64,000 bases of DNA from Eopsaltria australis (lineage: Eukaryota > Chordata > Aves > Passeriformes > Petroicidae), in contig JAVTVJ010000558.1 in the NCBI GenBank assembly GCA_034509425.1, positions 1 through 64,000 of the forward strand, written 5' to 3'. The notes below the pieces were generated by a model, which saw only the letters and a program-made list of their open reading frames with translations, ran no database searches and was not told the origin of the DNA. This document shows, piece after piece, positions 21,777 to 32,702 of this stretch; the stretch's first letter is position 1; every line of letters starts with the position of its first letter. The translations under genes and the position numbers were made by a program.

Positions 21777-24700
21777 TAAGACTGGTAGCACTGTGTTCAT
21801 TTAGAGAAATATGCTATTTTTTCACCTATCAATTGTTTGATGAAATATCCTATATAAGAGGTATGATACATGTAATGTATAACATCCTCAGTGTTAGATA
21901 TTATATTTGCTAGAGTTTTATGTTGGTGAAATTTGGGAAATTTAATGGATATTTTAGTGGAAAATATTTTTGCCTTTATTTACATAACTTAGAAATGGCT
22001 TCTTCAATGGCTTAACTGTCAGCAACCATCAGGATGTGACTCCACAGTCACTCATCCTCTTGCCTGTGGCTGAACCTTCCTGTCTGTGGTGGCACAATCC
22101 ATTTTCCAGGCTGAACAATTGGTAGTATGATCGGATCGGGTCCCTGATGCATCTGGAAACTGGCACTCCAAAAAGAAAAAAAAAAGAAAAAGTGGTTTTA
22201 TTCAGTTCAGCACCACAAAACTGAGTTGATACATCCATCACAAAGTTATGCGAGGTATAGATGAGGAGGAGCAAAATTATCTTTGTCTTTTGAACACCAT
22301 GTGTAGTTCACTGTTAGATCAGATAAACAATGCTGTGAAAATGTTGCTCTGCTTGGACATTCATCTCTCTTTGGAGTAATGTATCTCTCCATTGGATAAT
22401 GCTGGTGAAATTAGCTTCTGTAGACTAATGTAATCTTGTAATCACCTGTGACTTAAATGCAGTAAAATTTGGAAATATTCATCATCATTCACTCAGAAGA
22501 CCTGCATCTCTATATAGATCATTACATTTAGTTGCCCCTGAGAATGCAAGACCCTAAACAAGGATCTGTCATTACTTCCTGGGAGAACCAATCTTTCTTA
22601 ATCACACCCAAATGAATAGACACCTTCTGAGGAAAGACAATCAAAATTATGCCTAGTAGCCTGGAGCATTCTTGGGTTTTGTTTTTCTTTTATTTTTTTC
22701 CACTACCATCAGGGACTGTCTCTGATCTCACATGGAGAAAAGAGAAATGTGCAGTGAGAAGTTTAGTGCATCCAGATGCTGAAACAGAAGACACCCAGAT
22801 GTATCTGCATGTGGAAAAAAGACTGATAATGGCTGAACAAAGCTATGAAATGAGTAGCCAAAAGAGAGGAGAAAATTATCAGAAATGCAGACGTCATAAG
22901 GAATAGAAAAGGCAAGAGACAGATACAGTGTGAAGGAGGAAAATTAGGTGAGATTAAATAAAATCAAAGCCAAATAAGATCTATATGTTAATAAACACAT
23001 AAATATACAAATAATTAATGGTGCAAAAATACGTAAGGATATACATATATGTATTTCCCTTATGAAATAAAGGGAGAGGGAAGACAGAAAAATACTATAG
23101 ATCAATGGTGCCTTCTAATCACATTCTTTTCATGAGAAGATCAATTTTAGAAGCCAATTTATCTAATCAAAATAATCTACTGTTTATCACACAACTGTGC
23201 TGCTCAATCTTAAAATCTCACAAATTCATTGATTTTTAGGAATTTTCCTGAATTGGAGATTGCTTTTGATCTGTATGAAAATTCATATTTATTTGCATCT
23301 GCTTTACTCTCACCTATCTATTCACATTAAAACCTAACAGTCTGGAGGTTATATCCTTCCAAACTATCTTCACAAATTGGCAATGGTTTGATGTACATTT
23401 TCACTTCTCTGACACATAGTTATGCTTGACATCATCAAGGAAAGACACAGAACAGTTGCACTCTGAAACTTCTTGAAATGCTTGCTCCAGGCACAGAATG
23501 TGTCCTGTTACTTGTGTACCACCGGTGGTATTTAGACATGTTGCATAGAATAATTGAAGTTATTTACATGCTGCATTCAGTAATTCAAGGCATCTGTTAA
23601 GGAAAAGAAAGGTTAGCTTTATGCAGACTTAGTCAAAAAGCCCTCAGAACTTATTGCTTAAAGTGATTCGGAAAAAATATTAGATTGTTGCAATTAAAGA
23701 CTTTTCCCTACTGGATTAGAAAAAAAAAAGTCTAGGCCTAATGCATGAAATCAAGTACATTAAAGTGACAGTAGCACCTCGTATGACTGAACAGAGCCAG
23801 CCATGTGGAGCAAGCCAGCTTGTGCTGGTGACGTGATTTCCACAACAAGTGCACTTAGAAATCCTTCATGCTCACCTGGTCCTTAGAATGCCCATGAAAG
23901 CTCCAAGGGCCAGATGGGCACATTTGAGCCCTCTTGTTCATTGTCCCCCATAGGGAAGCCAGTTCTTACACTTTAAGAATGCTTCATGTGCTGAACCAAA
24001 GTTCAGTGAAAGACTTAACTAAAATGGCACCTTTTGTATACGTCAGGTGGGTTTAAAATTATATTATTGCTATAAAACATAGTGCGAGTGATTTACCAAT
24101 ACGTACCCAGGTTCATGAAGGAATTGCAAGAGCTGTATTTCTGAAGAGAACATGGTGTAGGATTGCTTGGACATAGCTATCCGTTTCACCTGGACAGTGG
24201 CTTCAAATTCCAAAATATCTTTCTAAAGCTAGGATTTTACTTAGCTTCACTCCCAGCTCAGTAAAGTATTTCTTCTGTATGCAGTAAGTGGATTGTGAGA
24301 AGCTGGAGACATGCTGTGTTTTAGAGTGCAGCAAATTAATACCTCTTATTGGATTATAGTATTCTCTGGCTTGTGGAATTACTTGTGAGCATTCCAGAAA
24401 TTTTATTACAGATGTCTCATCTCTATTCTGAATTTCGGACATTTTTGAAATAGTTTTCAGTTTTGGGGCTTTATAGCAAAAGCTGTGTAATCTTAGCAAA
24501 TTGGTTCAAAAGACATCCACATTAATGTTTTCATTTCATGTGGATTCATATCCCCCAAGTTTAGCTTTGAGTACTGAGTTCAAATAAACCAAAAATTCAA
24601 AGGAGAACTCCACCCATATAATTGAATTTTTTCTGAGGAACGTTTTTCCTCTTTGAGTCATAACCAGCATAATAATGAGTAACAACTGGTTTCCATCCAA

Positions 24701-26144
24701 ACAATGAGTCACCTGTTTTTGCTAAAAGTTAGGTCTTTATCTGAGAAAGCTATAAATCTTGCTGACAATCTTGCTCTCACATGTTTAAATTTCAATCTTT
24801 CTCTGCAAGATTCACTTAAATATTTACTTTTTTAGCTGCAACCTTCTTTGCATATCTTTGTGAATTTATTTATTTATTTATTTATTTTTACAGAAACTAT
24901 GATTTATTCACCTTTTCTTTTTCTCCTGTGATATTTTTCTGCATGGTATGACTTCATCATCAGCTTGAATACTGAGTATGGCTTCTTTCACAGTCTACTG
25001 CCAAAGGAAATATTTACAAGTGCAACCAGGGAAAGAGAGACTCTATGACTGCTACAAATTTATTGCTGGTTACAAACGTGTCATGATTCTTAGCGGTGCC
25101 ATGTCTAATTTAGAGCAAATGTAAACCTTTGCATAGACAGTGCTCTGATATTCCAGTTAAATCTGCAGAAAGACTAGTTACTTGGATAGAAACATATGAC
25201 CGCATTTGAAGATCTGAGTGTTAGTATCAACTTGCCAAAATTCTTTGGGGAAGAGTTAAAAGTCAGGCATTCTTCTACAAGGGTCTCATCCATACCCTAG
25301 GTCTTTGTTTATTTTGGTTTCAAAACCTTTACAATAAATTTGTCCCATATGTATACTTAAACTTTAAGGGATCTAATGCATTTCCATGGGAAGTAAATTT
25401 GGTTTGTTTTTTTTTTTTTCCTTTTTTTCCTTAATTTTTATTTAGCTACTAGAAATCTAATTTTTGAGAATTAATTTTTTGTGCTGTTTGATTTTTGTTT
25501 CTGACATTTTCTTACTTTCATATATTTAGATTTGAATTAGTTCCAATTACTTATTTCTTCCAGGATTCTAAACTTGTATTTTTCTCTAATATCCTTTTCT
25601 GCCTGGGTATATGTTTCATTTATATACTAAATGATTCCTCAATTGTTTAGCAAGTTACTATCTGTAGAAAAGGCAGATTTTAGTATGTAATAGTTTAGTG
25701 AAGATAGACTGTTGTTACGTCTTAAGTTGATAGGAAGATTTTAATTTGTGCAAACAGATTTCTGAACTGATATGATTTTACTTCATTAAAATAATGAGTG
25801 TACATATTGCGAAGTGAGAATATATCATTATATAAAGTAATAGCTAAATAGAGAATGAAGCCTTGATTTCCTCCCAAAATGTCATGCTCTATGAGCAGCC
25901 TTCAAACTCTGCAAAGCAACAATCTTGGCAGATTTAGAGCACAGTAGGCCAAATCTCTTGCCAGAGTAGGCCTCCTTAACTCCAGTGAAGGCTTTTGAAG
26001 ACCATGATGATACTCTTTTTCCTCATGATTGGATGTGCCATGTATGGAAACACTGGAGTTTGATCTATTGCCCGTACATGTGCATATATTTATGTGAAGG
26101 CAACTCATCTTTCCATTTGTACAGGCTTCTGGATAAAAGAGTAG
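21777..26144. other. AT-rich non-coding DNA
   Basis: 4.4 kb between long LTR A and provirus G. No open frame over 98 codons, no domain, RNA gene or LTR found by eye. Contains a TTTA simple repeat (24864-24890). Confidence 0.6.
24864..24890. repeat. (TTTA)n microsatellite
   Basis: Six uninterrupted TTTA units. Confidence 0.9.
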
Positions 26145-26148
26145 CCAG

Positions 26149-26576
26149 TGATGCCTTAGGTTTTAACTTCTTATTTTTCTACATCAGGACTGCTCTAAAA
26201 CTCCATAAATTGTCATCTAGTGTTCTGTTACTGTCATTTAGACAAAACAATTTCTCTCGGGGCTGGAGTTTCAAGGGCATACTGTTTTTTCCAAAAGCCC
26301 AAAATGTAAACACCCATGGACAGCAGCGAAGAGAAGAAGGGAACAAGCTGGGGATGGGACTTCAAGACCCGAAACTGTAATTGGACAATGGGTTTCTGAT
26401 ATGCAGATGAACCAAAGGTATATCTGTCCCAAAAACACGTGCTAGGTGTCCATTTTAGGTGTAGTCTCTGAGAGACTCTTGCATGGCCCAAAGTGTACCT
26501 TGTTTTAATAAATACTTCTTTTATTCTTTTAACTCTGTCCAGCTTCTGTTTCAGGTCAGCCTTTTGTAAGGCATCA
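26149..26576 (+). repeat. 5' LTR of G (class I)
   Basis: 428 bp, TGATGCCTT...AAGGCATCA, AATAAA at 26507-26512. Identical to 43290-43717 except for one base about 40 nt from the start. Confidence 0.95.
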
Positions 26577-27069
26577 GAATTGGCGACTCTGGTGGGACGG
26601 GAGGCTTCTGAAAAAACCCCTGGACCCCAGAGGAAATCCAGCCCCCGCCCCCGCCCCCACTCTTCACCAGCACGGGAAGAGGAGGCTTCGACCACAGTCC
26701 AGACGGTATCAGAGCCGAAGGATCCTTGGACCTGACTCAGAGGCACGTGAGTAACGGAATAAAAGCAGTATTCTGTTTGTTTTAGTCTGTGAGGGAGGGG
26801 TCAAGAGATCGTTGATCTCTTAGAGTTTGTTTAGCATCTTTGGGGCTCAATAAAGTGTCCCAAGGGGGCTGTGCCGTACTTGCCACTTCCCCCTCTGGTT
26901 GTTTTAGCTTGTGAGAGCTTAGTGCTGCAGCAGCAGCAATTTGGCTTGGAGCCAAGGGTGGGGCAGTGGCTTAAGCTACTTCCTGCTGGCACCAAGCTCG
27001 GGAGTTCGAATCCCCCTCCTACTTGTTTGCGTTGCTACCTGCTTAGTGTATCATTTATAACTACTCACG
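26577..27069 (+). promoter_or_regulatory. 5' leader of G with tRNA-Arg-like primer site
   Basis: The primer binding site TGGCGACTCTGGTGGGAC (26580-26597) begins three bases after the LTR; its start TGGCGACTC fits the 3' end of an arginine tRNA ending ...GAGTCGCCA, which is inferred. A donor-like CGTGAGTAAC lies at 26746-26755. The remainder is presumed packaging leader up to the gag ATG. Confidence 0.6.
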
Positions 27070-29289
27070 ATGGGTTGCAACTTTTCTTGTTCAGATGATG
27101 ATCAAATACCTAAGGATTCACCGTTAGGTCTAGTCTTAGAAAACTGGCAAAAATTAACCGGGACAAGCAAACAGTTTACAAAACCTGAGATTATACGGTT
27201 GTCTAAAACCATTTGGCCAACTTTTAATTTAAAAGACAATCAAAGGTGGCCTAAACTTGGTAGCTTGGATGAAGAACTGATACTGGATTTAACATCTCGC
27301 CTGTGTGAACAACACTACTTCCAAGAAACTGAGTATTTGAGATTCTTTTTAGTTATAGCACAAGATGAGCAGCTGCAGAAACCTAAATCACAGTATGTGT
27401 TGTTCTTAAGGAAAAAAGAGAAAAAGAGTGAAGGGAAACCGCCCATATTAAATCCGGTGTGCAGTAACAAAGACGAAGCAGAGTCAGATCTGGTAGCACC
27501 AGCACTAAGAGCTAATCCAGCGCCGGCCCCGGGGGGGGGCCCAGCCGCGGCCGGCTCAGGGGCTGCTCTAGCCCTGGCGTGGGGGGGAGCCCAGGCCCAG
27601 GCCATTCTGGGTGCGCAAGCAGCGGCGGCGCCGGAGGCGCCGTCCGCCCCTGCCCCCCCCGCCATGTCTGCCCCGCCGGTGCCCGCGTCTTCTGCGCATG
27701 CGCACGCCGCGATCGCCCCGGCCCCGCCCCCTCTACAGCCACCGTTCCAATCAGGGGCAGGGGAGGGGGAGAGGGGAGTCGCAGCTTCCACAGAATCCCT
27801 GTCAGTGAAGAAGGAAGAATACTGCCTTTGCCAATCAAAGAAGATGCAGGCCCCTGTGCCGCCTCCCCCTTGGGAGCCGGAGCCACCTGCGCTTTGCCCC
27901 TGCTTTCAGGAGGCCTCCCCCTTCTTCGCAACCCCACGCGCGCCTTGGTGGGAGGGGCCAGGGGGAGGGGAATGCCAGCGGGTGCAGCCAACGGCACCAC
28001 CCCTGGAGGTGGGGCCGAAGGGCAGAGCTTTCTACCGAGAGGGCAGAGAGGGCACCTCCTACAGGGAGAGCCGAGCCCCTTCTGCTCTCAGGCCTGTGAG
28101 CTGCCATAGCAAGGTCGCATGGCGAGGAGCTGGCTCGGGGGATGACGTCATCAAAGCAAGCGACCCGGCCGTAAGCGCTGTACGCCGCAGCAAATCTTGG
28201 GCTGCGATTCCTAAGATTAGAACTGATCCAGGTAAATTTAACACAGCTGATTCACAATCGGACAGCTCTCCCTCTGATAGCTCTTCTGAAGAGGAAGATG
28301 AAATCTTAGCTGCCCTAAGCAGGCGAAGGAAGGGAAAGATAGCCCGAAGGGCCATACGAGAACGTAGTCCTGTAGCAAAACGTACCAGATCAAAAAAGGA
28401 AAAAAGAGAAGAGACAGTTCTACAAGCCCCATTATGGCAAGCAGTTGGCAACCAAGGGCCAATATATGTAAAGGTTCCATACTCCCTTATTGAGTTGGAA
28501 CAGTGGAAAACCACTGTAGGACAGTATAAAGAAAACCCAGATAAGGTTGCCAAGCTAGTGGATAGAGCTATTAGCACACAAAACCCTGACTGGACAGATC
28601 TGAACTCTATGTTAGATACATTGCTTGATCCCACTGAAAGGCAAATGGTTAATAATGCTATTACAACATCGTTAGAATCAGGCATAGCAAATGGATCGAT
28701 CCAAGGTACGGTTCCTGAAATATATCCTTTAAGTGATCCTAACTGGGATCCAAACATCCCAGAACAGATGGCAAGACTAAAACGGTATCAAAATCTCATA
28801 GTATATGGGTTAAAACATGGGGTCCCTAAAGCTCTAAATTGGTCAAAGCTTTACGCAGTACAGCAAAATTATGACGAATCACCCACTGATTTTTTTAATA
28901 GGTTGAGAGAAACTGCTATCAAATATACAAGTCTAGATCCTGATTCAGCTGATGGAAAAGCACATCTAGTCCTCTTGTTTATGGGTCAAGCAGCAGATGA
29001 TATAAGAAGGAAGCTACAGAAGTTAGAGGGGGTTCGAGACATAGATAGAATGCTAGAAGTAGCCTGGAGAGTATATTGAGACAGGGGCTCAAATGAAGGA
29101 GTAAGACGACAACCTAGCAAAAAGACAATCCAAGAAAAGTCATCCAAGAAAACTTCCCCTATAGACAAAGATCAGTGTGCCTATTGTAAAAAGTGGGGAC
29201 ATTGGAAAAATGATTGTCCCGTGTTGAAGCAAAAGTCCCCAGTTCCCCAGCTCCCGATCGAACAAGGCTTGAGTTCATGCTCAGAATGA
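27070..29289 (+). pseudogene. gag: gag of G: matrix, GC-rich linker, capsid, nucleocapsid; internal UGA
   Basis: Structural polyprotein of a gammaretrovirus-like element. ATG at 27070 gives Met-Gly (myristoylation). The matrix-like part is residues 1-115. A Pro/Ala/Gly linker of about 240 residues (DNA 27500-28160, strikingly GC- and CpG-rich against an AT-rich gene) follows. Capsid runs from about residue 455 with a major homology-like 'NYDESPTDFFNRLRE'. An in-frame TGA at 29077-29079 follows 'LEVAWRVY'. Beyond it the same frame stays open through one zinc knuckle 'CAYCKKWGHWKNDC' (29176-29217) to a second TGA at 29287-29289. The second TGA is at the expected gag-pro boundary and may be the natural read-through stop; the first looks like damage, or a second regulated stop. 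Confidence 0.88.
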
Positions 29290-29534
29290 TGGGAACCGAA
29301 GGCTTCTTCCCCAGCAGAACCTTTGGTTATAGCTAAGCTGGGGTCAGATAACATCGAATTTTTGGTAGATACTGGAGCAGCATTTTCTGTACTAAAAACC
29401 ATGGAAGGGAAACTGAGTCAAAACACTGTACATGTTGTTGGGGCGACAGGGGTAAGCGAAACACGGCCTTTCTTCCAACCTTTAAAATTCAAATTGGGCA
29501 AACACTGGGTAACTCATCAATTCCTTTACATGCC
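29290..29534 (+). pseudogene. pro: pro of G, N-terminal part, cut by LTR B
   Basis: Continues in the gag frame directly after the TGA at 29287. Contains the aspartic protease active site 'FLVDTGAAFSVL' and a flap-like 'VVGATG'. Interrupted by the long LTR at 29535 at the codons for 'YMP'; the reading resumes at 31164, where the ATGCC duplication repeats the same codons. Confidence 0.88.
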
Positions 29535-31163
29535 TGTCCTGGGTTAGGCCAGAGAGGTCAAAATCTAGGAAGTGATCTGGGCTGCAGGAATGCAGGAAGA
29601 AATACAACTTCCTTCCTGCGAGAGAGAGAGCCAATAATCAGGTAGTTTTAAGAATTGATAGGTAGGTAAACCAATTAAAAAGTTGGTCCGCCTTCAAGGA
29701 AAAAAACCATATATAAGCAGAGACTCTCTGACGCTCTTCCTCTTTGGACCTGCTGCTGCTGTGTAGAGAGGAGCAGCTCCTGCTTCTCTCACTGGTAAGG
29801 CCCCCCCCTACCTCCTTCCGAAGGAGGGATGGGGGGGGGGAAGGGAGGTTTTACGGCAGCCGTGCCGCTGCAGCCGGGCAGGCATGGGGGAGGAACGGCT
29901 GGAATCTTCAGCAGATACAGCTCAGCCGGTGTGCCAGCTACACAAGAGGGAGAGCCAGGCCCCTGCTCCGGGCCAGGCAAGGACCAGGCCAGACTCCATC
30001 CAGCTCGGGCCAGGCCCTGCCCTGTCACCCCAGGCCTAGATGGCCCCAGCAGGCCGAGCCAGCTTGGCAGAGCCAAGCAGAGACTCTGAGAGCGTCTGGC
30101 ATTCAGCTCGGACCTGTTCAAGCAGCCCGGCAAAGAGCACGTGATCCTCACACTGCCGGAGAGAGAGAGACAGAAATTAACTCTCTCCATGCCTGGACTA
30201 AACTCACAGACACCCATCCTTCCTCGCAGAGAGAGGAACGAGTGAGGACATCTACATAGTGCAGCGCAGAGACTTTACAGTCAGTGAAGAAAGCAGAACT
30301 GATACTAAAAAGGGGGTGCATGGGAAGTTGCTTCAAGAGTGAAGCTGAAAACTCTTTTGGAGAACCATGGTTGGGGACTGAGCTAATAAATTCTCTGTAA
30401 TATATGAAGATATAGTCCAAAGGGGGATGTGAAGTTCTTATTGCAGCCAATGAACTGAAATACCTAAGTACAGACAAGTAAGTGTTGAAAAAGTACAGCC
30501 TGATGAGAAACTAGAACCAAGAGAGAGGAGAGGCTGTGATCCAGAGCCCTGGTCCCGGGGAGAATGCTAGAGAACCTGAGTTGTCAGGAGAACCTGTGTT
30601 GCTAAGCACAGAAGAAGAGATTTTCTTTGTTGCTGCAATTGAACTGGGCATCCTTAAAACAGGTACCCTGTGGACTGTTCATAACCCACCATAGTGGCTG
30701 TGGGAAGGCTACTGGTGTGGGAGAGATCCACCATTAAGCTAGACTTTACTCCGGGCGGCGGTTAATGGTGAGGCAGAAGACCCATAAAAACTGTATTTTT
30801 CTTACATAAGATCCATAGTGTAAGCAAAAGAAACTTCTCTCCCTGAATGAACTAGAACAAGAACTGTTTCTGAGGTGGTAAACTGACTGGAGGTCAAAGT
30901 GTTGTCTTTTGTATGTTGTCAGAGAGAATGAAATGGAGATGTGGGGAAAGAAGAGTGGTCTGGGGAGTTTGTTCTGTTTTTTTTTCTTGAGTTTTTTTCT
31001 TTTTTTTCCCTTTGTCTTAGATATATTAATAAAACTTCTTTATAAAGTTTGAGCCTGCTTTGCCTACTCCTAATCCTTATCTCACAACAAACAATCAAGT
31101 AAATTTAAGTAAGTGTGCTGACATTTAGCCACAAACCTGAATAAGCAAACTAAAACCACGACA
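29535..31163 (+). repeat. B: long solo LTR inserted in pro of G
   Basis: 1,629 bp, TGTCCTGGG...CCACGACA, flanked by the 5-bp duplication ATGCC (29530-29534 and 31164-31168) taken from G protease codons. TATATAAG at 29710-29717, CTG|GTAAGG donor-like site at 29795, AATAAA at 31028-31033. Near-identical to A over its whole length, with a few short indels. Confidence 0.94.
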
Positions 31164-31715
31164 ATGCCTAACTCCCCTAAACCATTATTATGGAGAGATT
31201 TGCTAGAGAAATTAGAAGCAGAAATTAAATTCAAAAAGGGGAAGGGAATACAAGTTGTAATTCCTGAATCTAAATTTGTCGAAGTTGCTGCACTTTTCAT
31301 ACAGGACAAACGTGGTGAAATCCCCATTGAAGCTGAAAAAGCTGTCAATCCAATAGCATGGGCCAGTGATATCCCAGGAAGATCCAAACAAGCAGAGCCT
31401 GTGAGTATTACTCTCAAACCAGGAGCCACACCGGTAAGGAAAAAACAATACCCTTTGAAATTAGAAAGTCGTAAAGGATTAGCACCCATAATTGAAAAAT
31501 TCCTCCACCATGGGTTATTAGTGCAATGTGAGTCCAGATTTAATACCCCCATACTTGCTATTAAGAAAGCAGATGGTAAGAGCTATCGATTAGTTCAAGA
31601 TCTGAGAGCAATTAACAGAATCACTGAAGACATACACCCTGTTGTGGCAAACCCATATACCCTTTTGACTGCACTGACAGACGAATTAGGGTGGTTTACT
31701 GTAATAGACCTGAAG
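31164..31715 (+). pseudogene. pol: pro end and RT N-terminus of G, cut by E3
   Basis: Open frame from the LTR B border to the E3 border. It holds the end of protease/start of reverse transcriptase: 'YPLKLESRKGL', 'NTPILAIKKADGKSYRLVQD' and 'LRAINRITEDIHP', ending at 'WFTVIDLK' next to the catalytic Asp of the RT palm. E3 is inserted at that point, with CTGAAG duplicated. The ATG at 31164 is part of the LTR B target duplication and not a gene start. The frame shown to run to 31760 continues artificially into the E3 LTR. Confidence 0.9.
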
Positions 31716-32337
31716 TGTAGGAGTGGTAAGCATGGAATTAAAACCCCAGAAACCCCGTGAGAATTCGTGGTGGAAAGATCCTAGTTCCACCCCCAGGATA
31801 AAGACGTCTGGGGTATAGTCTGAATGCTGACCACTCCTATGACTCCTCCTCGTTGCTTGTCACTGGTTTTCCCGTTCGTCTATCCAAGTTTGATCCTTTC
31901 CCTTCTTCCAGAGAGTTCTCAGTTCTGTACATTGTGATTTGTCTGTTGCCGGTTACCCCCCCCCCCGGTTCCATACCATTGGAAGTAAACCCCTGTCCCT
32001 TCCCCAACTCCACCCCTTCGGTCGTTCCCTATTGGCCCTCATGTTCCGTTATGTACCCTTGCATGAGCTAGCTCGAGGCTCTTCTGCCCCGGGATTGAGA
32101 GCAATAAAGTACTCTGTTACCCAAGGCGAGAGTCCTCCCTGATTCTCTGCGGCACCCCAGGAAAATCCTAGGATCCTCCGACGCTCCCTCTCTCCTAGGA
32201 GACGGCTAGTCTCCCACGTCTGTCAAGCGAAAGCTTAGGACATTCGTGGTCCGCTGGGAGGGGACGGGGCAACCACCGGCAGGAGGCTCCCGGGACGGGG
32301 ATCCTCAGAAAAACCCCTCAGCGGCTTTTCTGCGGCA
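31716..32337 (+). repeat. 5' LTR of E3 (class II family 'd')
   Basis: 622 bp, TGTAGGAGTG...TCTGCGGCA. AATAAA at 32103-32108; no clear TATA box. A C-run near 31965-31976 differs in length from the 3' LTR. Confidence 0.95.
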
Positions 32338-32702
32338 GTTTGGCGCCCAACGTTCTGGTTTCTCCGAACCAGTCAGGACTGCTCGTCTACCACCGACGAC
32401 GACGCGCGTTGAGGGCCAACCCCTGCATTTTCTCCTCTGTTTTAGAGGGGGGATTTGCAGGGTGAACAGTGATCTCCCAGCAGTTCAGTGGGAGAGCTGT
32501 TCTCGGCGGAGACCTCACCTCCGGATTTCAGTTCGTTTTCGTGGATTTTAGGGGCTCGGTGGCCCGAAGTGAGAGGCTTGGTAGCCTGAGAAATCGCAGC
32601 TGCGTGGAAGGCGTCGGAGCGCCGGTGCGTTAAGAGAGCGGTAAGCTCGGTGTTTATTCCCTTTTATTTTACCGAGGTGAGCACAGAAATTTCTTGGCAG
32701 AA
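32338..32702 (+). promoter_or_regulatory. 5' leader of E3: primer site and splice donor
   Basis: The primer binding site TGGCGCCCAACGTTCTGG starts at 32341, three bases after the LTR; its first 13 bases fit a tRNA-Lys(CUU)-type primer. A splice donor GCG|GTAAGC at 32640/32641 lies 62 nt before the gag ATG and would join to the acceptor near 38464 for env RNA. Packaging signals are presumed here but not identified. Confidence 0.75.

Noticed and set aside
27315..28757. Minus-strand frames of 158-232 codons opposite G gag
   Set aside because: Antisense shadows of the GC-rich gag block and capsid; no motif.
31710..31760. Apparent extension of G pol into the E3 LTR
   Set aside because: The frame happens to stay open for a few codons past the insertion border; it is a junction artefact. 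The same LTR bases also give a spurious frame near 39598-39780.
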